64,000 nt of DNA. Origin: Scylla paramamosain (Eukaryota; Arthropoda; Malacostraca; Decapoda; Portunidae). A program made the translations under genes and the position numbers. The DNA is taken from positions 1 through 64,000 of the forward strand of contig NW_026973750.1 of the NCBI RefSeq assembly GCF_035594125.1, in the 5' to 3' direction. The notes under the pieces were generated by a model, which was not told the origin of the DNA, ran no database searches, and was given only the letters and a program-made list of their open reading frames with translations. This document shows, piece after piece, positions 51,993 to 61,241 of this stretch (positions within the stretch are counted from its first letter, which is position 1; every line of letters starts with the position of its first letter).

Positions 51993-54737
51993 ATGATCAC
52001 AGTAGTACAACTAAACTGTCGCGGTTTCTGGAATAACAGACACCTTATCTCAGAAGCAATTCGATCTATCGATCCAGACATCGTCCTTCTCAACCACACA
52101 GGCACACCTCTTAAACCCATCAAACTTTACGGATACAACACACGCTACACAACAGGTACGCGCCATGATGGCGTAGCTATCATGGTAAAATGTACCATCA
52201 AACACATACACATAACCGACTGGCCTTCAGCCCACTTCCTGGCCACCAAGATCGAAACACAAAACGGGCAATTTTTAATCGCCACGACGTACAGCAGACC
52301 GGATACTGGGCTCCCTCTCACCAGCCTCAACAATCTCTTCAACCACACAAACATACCAGTCTACATACTGGCAGACCTTAATGCCAGTCACACAGCATTT
52401 CGACACAACAAGAACAACCAACATGGACACAAACTTCTGCAACTCACACAACTAAAACGCCTCCGTTTCCTTGGCCCTGACTTTCCTACCTGCTATACCC
52501 ACAATGGGAATGGCAGGCCGGATCTCATTCTCTCCAATCGGCAGTCCCTACCTTTCCACCACCACATCTCCCACGGACCCCTCTGTGGTTCAGACCACGT
52601 TCCCATAATCCTAAAAATATCCTCCAACCCCATATCAATCCCATCCCCACCTGTCCCCGACTACCGCTCCGCCGATTGGAAGGGATTCAGGGAAACACTT
52701 ACAGATCTACACCGACCAACACAGCTCGAAGGCCAACCATATACAGAAATAGACAGCGCCCTAGCGAAACTACACAGTGACATCCTGACATCAGCCAACA
52801 GACACACACCAAAGAAACAACACACAATTCACATAGACTTCAGACCCTCCATAAAAACACAACGACTACTAGTGTGTTACAGAACACGCTTTTTACAAAA
52901 CATGCACAACCTCATTCCCATCTAAAGAGACCTCTGCACCCTTCGCACACACATACTAAATAGCCTACAGGATGATCACAGCGCTCACTGGAGGACTCTA
53001 GTCTCCCGTATGGACGGAGCTCGCTGTAGAAACCCTACTCAGTTCTGGCACATGGTGCACAAGCTGAAGGGATGCCAGCGGGAAAGATTCGAGTACCTCC
53101 TAGTGAACGGTGATCGAATTACCAACCCAGACCAGGTCACCAACACCTTCCAGACACACTGGCATAACTCCTTCCAACCACACCCTCTCCCTCTTCATGA
53201 GCCCAGTATTGCCCACATACACCATATCACCGATCTTGTGCGCCAAAACCTAGCAAACACGCTACCACATAACATTATACACTTAACACGACTAGACCCG
53301 CAACACCCTCTCATCACACCCATTGAGGAGGAAGATGTCGCCAGGTTGCTCAGGCACACTCCACGGCGAGCCCCCGGCCCCTCAGGAGTCACCTGGCCGA
53401 TGGTGCGGAGCCTTCCTCCAGAAATCATATCCAGCCTGACAAAAATATTCAATGCTTGCCTCGCCTCTGGATACTTCCCAAAGGCTTTCAAAATTTCAAA
53501 CATCACCCTAATTGCCAAGCCCGGAAAAAACTCTCACTTACCAGAAAACTATCGCCCCATAAGCCTCCTTGAAATTCTTCGAAAAACTTTTGAGCGTCTA
53601 ATCAATTTAAGATTGAGAGCATTCCTCGAAGGTAACGGATTGCTGGCACCACAGCAGTTCGGTTTCCGGAGGAACGCCTCAACTGAGGACGCCCTTAACA
53701 GCATAGTAGCCTACCTAAATTTCAACAAGCCATATTACAAGACAGCACTCGTGACAAAAGATGTCAAAAAAGCTTTTGACACCGTTTGGCACACCGGTTT
53801 AAAATATAAAATTTGTAATAACTTCAATCTCCCTTTTCTAACACAACGCATCTTGTGTAGTTTTCTGGATGAGAGACAGACAAGAATCCGCCACCAGGGC
53901 ACCTTTTCGTCATTTTTTACCCCTCAGGCTGGAGTCCCACAAGGCTCCGTACTCTCCCCCACCCTTTTTAACATGTACACAGCTGACCTACCCCTCCCAG
54001 CCCACAATGACTCACTAACTATTCAATACGCGGACGATGTAATGCAATTGGCCAGTGCCAGGTCGTTAGATCTCCTAACCGACAAAATTCAATGGGAACT
54101 GATGGCGACTAGCCTGTGGAAGATGAAATGGCGAATTCTTTCCCATCCCGAAAAATCAAAAGTCACTTATTTCAACATTAAAAGAAGTCAGCCCCGCCAA
54201 ATCTCACTAAACAGAATTGATCCAATCCCCACCCCAATCCCCATCAGTAACAACAACAAAGTGCTTGGCCTCACCATAGATAAGCACCTCAACTTCAATA
54301 TACATTTAAAACAAAAAGCAACCATAGCCGCCAAGGCCCTGAGCAACCTGGAAAGATTTCGCGACAGCAGCACAAAAACAAAACTTCACCTCTACAAAGC
54401 TTTCATTCTCCCTCTCTTAACCTACTGCCCTCTTGCCCTCTCTCTCACTGCTCTCTCCAACCTCTCTAAACTTCAGAAGGTTCAAAACCGAGCAATTCGT
54501 TTCGCTCTTGGGACGAAATGGTTCGACTTCCGAACCTCTCTCTCCATTCACGAGGAGTCCAACATCCCCCCTCTTAACATAACACTCCACAATAGAATAA
54601 AAAAACAACTAAGCTCCTTCTCCGACAGACACACAATCACATACAATTTCATTACCAACCTCCCCCCAGCTTTCCGTCACCTGCCGCACTGCAATCTCCT
54701 TGATCCTCCCACTGTGCCTCCTGAACCTGTCTTCTAA
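51993..54737 (+). pseudogene. LINE-F ORF2 (endonuclease-RT) with one in-frame stop
   Basis: 915 codons in one frame, broken only by TAA at 52923-52925. Endonuclease: VVQLNCRGFWNN (Asn), PVYILADLNASHTAFR (D-x-N), RPDLILSN and CGSDHVPIIL (S-D-H). RT: RRAPGPSGVTWPMV, ENYRPISLLEILRKTFE, PQQFGFRRNASTEDAL, VTKDVKKAFDTVWHTGLKY, QAGVPQGSVLSPTLFNMYTA, IQYADDVMQLA (catalytic) and NKVLGLTIDKHLNFNIHLKQ. The C-terminal domain includes LHLYKAFILPLLTYCPLAL. Apart from the stop it looks functional; a reverse mutation or read-through would be needed. Confidence 0.92.
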
Positions 54738-54841
54738 TAATGGACTCCTCCTTTCTTCCCTTCACTATCTCCTTTCTCTGTACCACTCATGGTGTTTGAG
54801 TGGCATCATCGTCGTTCTCTCGTTCACGTGGGCGGGCCCGC

Positions 54842-55223
54842 GTGCCAACACCTAGTGGTTTTGTCATATTTTTTGTCTTATGGTTTTGTATTCATATTTT
54901 TGTTTTTATGCATTATTTTTCTGTCTCGCAGCCTAGGTTTTAAGGTGGCACCGGACCGCTCCTGGGAAAGGGACGCGACAAAAAAACACCGCCATTAACA
55001 TACCATGCCTCTGACCGAGGGAGTGGGGTCGTGTGCCAACACCTAGTGGTTTTTTCATATTTTTTGTCTTATGGCTTTGTATTCATATTTTTGTTTTTTA
55101 TACATTATTTTCTTGCCTCGCAGCCTAGGTTTCAAGGAGGCACCGGACCACTTCCAGAGAGACGGGGATAGCACGAACCGCACTCCTCCCACTGACGTCA
55201 CGGCAATGGGGCCCCCGGCCGTC
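54842..55223 (+). repeat. LINE-F 3'-UTR direct repeat, 191-bp unit, two copies
   Basis: gtgccaacacctagtggttt begins each unit, at 54842 and 55033. Both continue cttatggytttgtattcata and cgcagcctaggttt. Similarity is about 85% by eye over the first 120 bp and lower afterwards. Confidence 0.85.
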
Positions 55224-56099
55224 GGCATGACGTTCCGGTGGCGGTACCCCCCGAGGTAGTTAAGGAGCGGCCAGTACTGATGATGGGGACGGTAACCACA
55301 CCATTCAGTGGAAGCCACTTCACCCCCCACACAGAGGTAGTTGGGTGCGGCAAGGGCTGGGCAGGAAGGTAGTCAAGAGATGGTGGGGCGGGGCCCTGGA
55401 AGCATCCATGCAGGAATCCCCATTCACCCCCCGCCACCAGCGACTTACCGCGTGCAAGCAGATGGTATTAGATTTGACCCCTCGTTGCGGTGAGGGAGCC
55501 TTTTCGAGCCTCTGTCATTGCACATCCTACCATCACGTCAATCATTATCACAAACCATCCTCACCCTCCCCATGCACATAACACCACGACATTTTTTATA
55601 TTCTCTTTTTTTTTTTTTTTTAGCAGGTTGGCCTTTTTGCAGGACGAGTCACAGGATACGAGAAGAAAGGACCAACACCGCTTTTTCACCCACCACATTA
55701 TATCATACAATAAATATCCCGGCCATCACCAAATCACTCTACTACTATCCGTGGTTCGGAACCCACGTAAAACTGTAGGTCCCTCCGCTATACGGATGTA
55801 CTTCTTCCTCTGTCCTTCTTTGAACCAATAAAAAGCACAAAAAAAAACCTTTTTACTCTGACTGTCCTTCACTCCTCTTTCACATCCTGATGGTGCAGGC
55901 TCTGGATAGTCTGGCCCCTAACTTGTGCGTGGTTTGGCCCGGGGTTTTGGGTGCGTGGGCGGCGTCCATGGCTGTGGCTGTCTTGGGCTTGGCTTGCTCG
56001 GTTGGTGGCGGACTCTCCTGCTTTCCCCGATAAGGACCTTGTCTCCCTTGCCATCTTAGAATGAATATAACACGTAAAAAAAAAAAAAAAGAAAAAAAA

Positions 56100-56229
56100 A
56101 GATGTCCTTCCTAATTCAAATTGCGCCTGGGTCAAGCCCCAGTGACTATTTCTCCTACTACAATTCCCTTTTTATCACCCCCCTATTCTTCCCACTATCC
56201 CCACTTCTCCCTCCCCATCTTTTCTCTCT
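56100..56229. other. Unassigned spacer after A-rich tract
   Basis: Follows an A-rich run (56073-56099). Pyrimidine-rich, no ORF of interest. It may belong to LINE-F's longer 3' end or to the start of the gypsy LTR. Confidence 0.4.
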
Positions 56230-56360
56230 TTGTTATGTTATGTTATGTAACCAGGAGTCAGTCCGGACCTCTCTCTCTGTGTGGTGTGATTGTACTCCCT
56301 CGCTCCACAAATAAACGCAGCCAAGATTCTGGTGTCTCTGCTACCCTTCACACCCCAACA
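56230..56360 (+). repeat. Probable 5' LTR remnant of the gypsy element
   Basis: TG-start, CA-end, aataaa signal, and immediate juxtaposition with a TGGCGC-type primer-binding sequence support this. No second LTR exists in the window to confirm the ends. Confidence 0.5.
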
Positions 56361-56489
56361 TGGCGCAGTATCGTTTACACTGGGGTGAGGCACCAGGATG
56401 CGTCGGAGGAAATCTAGGAATGGAGCAAGCATCCCTGGAAGAAGTAGTCACCGGCACACCATTACCAAGCCCCCGCCACAGCTACCAGG

Positions 56490-57776
56490 CAGTGTTGCCA
56501 ACCTCTACAGACGTCTCCGCCCCACACACGTACTGAAATTACCCTACATTTGCCTTCATTACCCTACGATGGAGGATGAAAAAAACAAATTGTCATAATA
56601 CTGACAGGTATTTATTTATATGGTGACCGTATGGTATATAACAATTATGACAAAAGTAATTTCATGACCAATTTTGACTCATACCAGAAACAGAAGAAAC
56701 CACTTTCACATTTCCTTAAGGTTATAGAAATCAACACATAAAAATGATTCAATGACTGTTTTTAACCCATACCAGACACCAAAGAAACTACTTATTCCTT
56801 TTCTTAACAAAACAAAAGGGTTTTATTGAGATCTACATATCTTTGAATGCATACATCGATGCATTATGTAGATTGTAGTGTTCAGCACTAATTGGCTTAT
56901 TTCTGCAATCTTCATTCTTTGCTACCATGCTTGATTTTGTTACTAGAATAGCATTCAGTAGTTCTGGCCCCATTTTATTTCTTTTCTTCGTTTTAGTGTC
57001 AGTGAGTATTGAAAAAATTCTTTCAGTCTCAGCATTAGAGTGAGGTAAGATTAGAATCAACTTAGCCAAACATACCAAATTTTTAAACACTGATTCCTCA
57101 TCCACATCCTTCACACCAGACAAGAAAACCCAAAACTCAGCATCTGTTTTCTTCTTCAGCTCTGTTATTTCTTCTTCATTAAAATAAACTGGTAATTTTC
57201 TCCATTCTTCATCAACATCATTATTTTGATCTAATAAATGACTATATTTCTGTTTGAGGAGACTAAGAGAGGGAAGCCTACGTCTACTTTGCAAATCTAG
57301 TGCTACTGATGGTTGAACAAATTCTACTTCATGAAAGAAAGGGTCATCTAGTGGCAACCTTTTTTTTATCTCCTCTAGAGCTGACTTATAAAAAGACAAA
57401 CATCTGGTTCTGAAATCAGTTACATGATCAACTTTAAGGTTTTCTTGTTTGAGTATATCTTCATACTTTATTCCTAGGAAGACTTCAGATACTGGGAGGA
57501 GATAATCCAAATTCAGAGGCTCCCGGGCATTACATATCTCCCGGGCATTACATAACTATGGGAATAGACAATTTAAAAAGTATATTTTCTTAGTATAATT
57601 CTTATTCATTTACATAAAATACCTTTTTCTGCAAAATACCTACCACGCATATCAAAAAGTTCTAATTACCCTACGTTTTGCTCAGATTCTGTAAAATTAC
57701 CCTACCGCCCTACAGACCAGATTTGAGGCTAAATTACCCTACGCGTAGGGTAATTACCCTACGGTTGGCAACACTG
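56490..57776 (-). mobile_element. hAT transposon (1,287 bp) with 8-bp TSD, internally deleted
   Basis: Termini cagtgttgccaac and gttggcaacactg are exact 13-bp inverted repeats. It is flanked by ctaccagg at 56482-56489 and 57777-57784. The subterminal motif attaccctac occurs at least twice on the left (56537-56565) and five times in either orientation on the right (57665-57762), a likely transposase-binding array. It retains only the C-terminal third of the transposase. Confidence 0.93.
56833..57510 (-). pseudogene. hAT transposase, C-terminal region with dimerisation domain
   Basis: 225 codons. The C-terminal part NLVCLAKLILILPHSNAETE, then RIFSILTDTKTKKRNKM and LNAILVTKSSM, is the conserved hAT dimerisation (hATC) block with its P-x-S-N-A-x-x-E-R pattern. 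The N-terminal zinc finger and the first two catalytic Asp residues are absent, so this element would depend on a transposase made elsewhere. Codons are A/T-rich, in contrast with the host gypsy element. Confidence 0.88.
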
Positions 57777-57907
57777 CTACCAGGTCCGAGTCCTTCAACA
57801 CACCCCTCGCCCCACCAGCATCTACACGACCGCCTAGCGCACAAGCAACTTCACCATCACATCGTCCGCAGGCTCCCCCGTCGGGTCCTGGAACTGCAAC
57901 TCAAGGC

Positions 57908-58795
57908 ATGTCACCGGCGGCGTTCGAGGCATGGGTCGTTAGCGTCGAAGACTACGGCCTAATCTGCGGGTGGTTCCCGCCCCTCGCCGCCCCATACGTG
58001 CGTCTCCTGTGCGACGGCAGTCTCCAGCAGCGCATTGACGCACGCTTTGACAAGCAGGACTTCCGGCAGCTCTCAATCAGTGCAGCGGTAGAGGTGGTGA
58101 GAAGTGTGGTGGTCGGACGGCGGTGCGAGGTAGGTGCATGGTCCGATCTCTTTCAGTACTCCCAGGAGCCGGGAGATAGTGTCGATGCATACATGTCGAG
58201 GTGCCGTGCCCTGGCAGCCGAGTGCAATTTTCGCTGCCCAAAGTGTGATGACTCACTGACCGAGTACATCATGAGCAGAAAAGTGGTCATGGGGTTCAGT
58301 GATCGCAACATGAAAGCTGAGGTGTTACGGTGCTTCCCTCCTCTGGCGTCCGTGAGTGATGTAGTGAATCAGTGCGAGATCATAGAGGTCGCAGACAAAG
58401 TGGCGGGGCAGCGGGTCACAGGGAACGTGGCAGCCCTGGCGGACGCAGGAGCGTCCACCCCCTACCCACCGCAACCCCCGTATGTGCCGCGCCCTCACAC
58501 CAGGCAGGGGCCCCGCCACCTCCAACGCAGTGATTGTAGGAGGCGTGGTGGCGACGGCAGACCTGTCAGTGCGGATCGTCTGCCCCTGGCCGCAGGCGGA
58601 GTGCTGCACCACGGCCGTAGCCGACACAGGGGCTCAGGTGTGCATCGCTGGCCGGCCCCTGCTGGAGAGTCTGGGTATCCCCCCAGGGCAACTTCACGCC
58701 TCACCCAGGACAGTCAGCCACGTCGCCGGTGGAGGGGTGAAGCTTCTGGGAAGCCTCACGTGCGAGGTGACAGCTGGGGCCATCACCACGTCTGA
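57908..58795 (+). pseudogene. Gypsy gag-like region
   Basis: MSPAAFEAWVVSVEDYGLIC, ARFDKQDFRQLSISAAVEVV, WSDLFQYSQEPGDSVDAYMS, CRALAAECNFRCPKCDDSLT and VMGFSDRNMKAEVLRCFPPL fit the capsid-type region of arthropod gypsy gags. The usual zinc knuckle after the capsid is not present: after about residue 195 the frame runs antisense-like Arg/His-rich text that overlaps the protease frame, so a deletion or frameshift removed it. Residues after 195 are probably not genuine. Confidence 0.75.
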
Positions 58796-59804
58796 GTGCG
58801 TATACATAGCTGAAGGGGTGCAGCGGCTGTACCTGTCACTCGGAGCTTGCAGAGCCCTTCAGTTGGTGCCGCAAGATTTTCCCCGCCCTGCAATCAGAAT
58901 CAGCGCGTTGACAGCCCCTGCGTCTCTCAAGACCTCGGCCCACCCATTGTCACCACCCTACGAGTTGGTAGAAGAGAACGTGGGGCGTCTAGAAAAATGG
59001 CTCCTGGAGGAGTTTGGATGCACGGTGTTCGCAACAGAGCGCACGCCTCTACCAGAAATGCGTAGCCTGCCACACCACATCCACCTCCGTCCCGGCGCAC
59101 GCCCCCACGCGGTGCACGTCCCCGCCACAGTCCCGCACCACTTCTACGACGAGGTACGGCGCCAGATCAACGACGACATCGCCAGAGGCATCATAGAGGA
59201 AGTGCCTGCCGGAGAGCCGACCGAGTGGTGCGCGCGCATGGTGGTGGTGCCAAAGAAAAACGGGAAGCTGCGCAGAACCGTGGACTTCCAGAAGCTCAAC
59301 CAAGCTTGCCTGCGCGAGACTCACCACACCAGGACTCCCTTTGATCTCATCTCCAGCGTGCCCAAGCACACCTTCAAGACGGTCGCCGACGCGTACTCCG
59401 GGTACCACCAGATACCCCTGGACAATGAAAGCCGCAAGTTAACGACACTTATCACCCCTTGGGGAAGATTCCGCTACCGCAGGACTCCTATGGGGCACTG
59501 TGCGGCGCAGGACGCCTTCACGAAGCGCCTCGATGACATCACGAGCGACGTGCCCAGGAAAATCAAGTGTGTTGACGACACGCTTCTGCACGACGAAAGT
59601 GTGGCAGAAGCCTTCTGGTATGGATTTCTGCAGAAATGCCGCGACAACAGGGTAACACTAAGGCCAGATAAATTCAGCTTATGCAAGAGAAACGTCACGT
59701 TCGCCGGGTATCTACTCGGCTGGGAAGACTACCAGTCCAGTCACGACCTCATCAAGAGCATCACAGAATTCACGATTGATGTTCGGTACATCAATCGCCG
59801 GTGA
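58482..59804 (+). pseudogene. Gypsy protease-RT, truncated
   Basis: 440 codons. Aspartic protease: CCTTAVADTGAQVCIAGRP (D-T-G-A active site). RT: EEFGCTVFATERTPLPEM, ARGIIEEVPAGEPTEWCARM, VVVPKKNGKLRRTVDFQKLN, HTFKTVADAYSGYHQIPLDN, TPWGRFRYRRTPMGHCAAQD, and catalytic KCVDDTLLHDES (V-D-D). It continues VTFAGYLLGWEDYQSSHDLI and then ends at a stop about 20 residues later, before RNase H. A recent-looking but incomplete copy. Confidence 0.9.
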
Positions 59805-59892
59805 CACAGCCTCTTCTCTCTCTCTGGACTCCGAGGTGACAGGACGTGGAGGAGCGCTGGTCACTGATCCCTTACTTCGCTTCTAACGTGAC

Positions 59893-60345
59893 GGAAAGCA
59901 AGGCAGAAACTCCACTACACGACATAAAGCAAGGTAGTAACTCCACTACACGACATAAAGCAAGGCAGTAACTCCACTACACGACATAAAGCAAGGCAGA
60001 AACTCCACTACACGACATAAAGCAAGGCAGTAACTCCACTACACGACATAAAGCAAGGCGGTAACTCCACTACACGACATAAAGCAAGGCAGAAACTCCA
60101 CTACACGACATAAAGCAAGGCAGTAACTTCATTACACGACATAAAGCAGGACAGTAACTCCACTACACGATATAAAGCAAGGCAGTAACTCCACTACATA
60201 GCATAAAGCGAGGCAGTAACTCCACTACACGACATAAAGCAAGGGCGTAACTCCACTACACGACATAAAGCAAGGCAGTAACTCCACTACACGACATAAA
60301 GCAAGGCAGTAACTCCACTACACAACATAAAGGAAGGCTACACCA
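59893..60345. repeat. 31-bp minisatellite, about 14-15 units
   Basis: The unit gcaaggcagtaactccacta cacgacataaa is repeated head to tail with scattered changes (gcagaa, gcggtaa, gcgagg, aagggcg). The period of 31 is exact over most of the array. A decayed edge with ctaccaccac and cacatcacataaag extends to about 60425. It lies between the gypsy remnant and LINE-G. Confidence 0.95.
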
Positions 60346-60506
60346 CCACACAGCGTCAAGCAAGGTCGCAAACCCACCACATAAAGGCCACCACATAAAG
60401 CACCACATCACATAAAGCAAGCTGTCACTCTGCTACGTAGTAAGAAGACGAGCTCCTAACACTTAAGCCCCAGCACCTAGGTCATAAAGTGCGTAACAAA
60501 GTGAAC

Positions 60507-61241
60507 ATGACAACCTATGAAGATCCAGCTACTGTTAGAGCGTTGGCTCCAACAGATATAAATAAAATGACAAACCCACAACTAAAGAGAGCGCTTGCAA
60601 CTCTACTAACAGCTGATGCCTCTACACAACCATCTAATAATGATCTATTGGAGGAAATAAGAAGCTTAAAAGAGGAAGTGAAAGGCATGGCCAGCATTAA
60701 ACAAGAAGTGGAGCAGTTGTCTGATAAGTTGGACCAAGCATTCCAGATTATTTCACAACAACAGTTATTTTTAGAATCTTTGGACAACAAGGAGAGGAAG
60801 AGAAATTTAGTTATTACTGGGTTGACAGAAGAGAGCGATGTAACAGGGTGCAACGATGCTGAGAAAGTACGCAATGTGATAGCAGCGACTGGATATCAGC
60901 AAAACGTTGATCCTGCAGCGTGGGAAATCAAACGACTCGGAAAAGAGGACCAGCGTAGGTAACGACCGCTTCTTGTCGTGGTGGGAGACGGAAATCAACG
61001 TAATGAGATCGTGAGGATGGCAAAGAACTTGAAATCAGTTGAAGGACCTCTCTCTTCTGTATATGTCAAGAAGGATGTCCACCCGGCAGTGAGAAAGGAG
61101 ATGGCGCGGTTGAGGCAACGTGAAAGAGAAGAAAAAGAAAAGCCAGGAAATGTGGGTGTGTCTATTAGTTATGATTGGAAAAGACGTGTGTTGTTAAGGG
61201 ATGGCAATGTAATCGATAAGTTTTCACCATATTTTTTCTGA
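60507..61241 (+). pseudogene. LINE-G ORF1: coiled coil plus RRM-like domain, one in-frame stop
   Basis: The ATG at 60507 (MTTYEDPATVRALAP) starts a frame interrupted only by TAA at 60960-60962. Residues about 40-100 form a heptad-rich coiled coil (LLEEIRSLKEEVKGMASIKQ, EVEQLSDKLDQAFQIISQQQ). KERKRNLVITGLTEESD is the first strand of an RRM-like fold as in L1-type ORF1 proteins, and PLLVVVGDGNQRNEIVRMAK after the stop continues it. The end SISYDWKRRVLLRDGNVIDK is a plausible C-terminal domain. Confidence 0.83.

Larger units (their letters stand above)
51229..55850 (+). mobile_element. LINE-F: Jockey-like LINE with CCHC ORF1, 5'-truncated
   Basis: ORF1 (from the truncation to 51912), an 80-bp gap, then ORF2 51993-54737, a 3' untranslated region of about 1.1 kb with a 191-bp direct repeat, and an end at aataaaaagcacaaaaaaaaa near 55850. 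Sequence quality is high: ORF2 has a single stop. Two-ORF layout with a zinc-knuckle ORF1 is typical of Jockey-group elements. Confidence 0.87.
56230..59805 (+). mobile_element. Ty3/gypsy-type LTR retrotransposon, truncated after RT, with nested hAT
   Basis: A probable short 5' LTR (about 56230-56360: tgttatgttatgttatgtaa, signal aataaa at 56310, end ccccaaca) is followed at once by tggcgcag, a primer-binding-site-like sequence. Then come gag (57908-58795) and protease-RT (58482-59804). RNase H, integrase and the 3' LTR are missing; a minisatellite starts 90 bp after the RT stop. GC content is clearly higher than in neighbouring elements. The hAT insertion at 56490-57776 lies in the region before gag. 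Confidence 0.83.

Noticed and set aside
57678..57962. 94-codon ORF spanning the hAT right end and gypsy sequence
   Set aside because: Chimeric reading across a transposon boundary, rich in His and Arg, with no domain.
59893..60345. CRISPR-like array
   Set aside because: Units are contiguous with no unique spacers and the period is 31 bp throughout, so it is a minisatellite. The context is eukaryotic.
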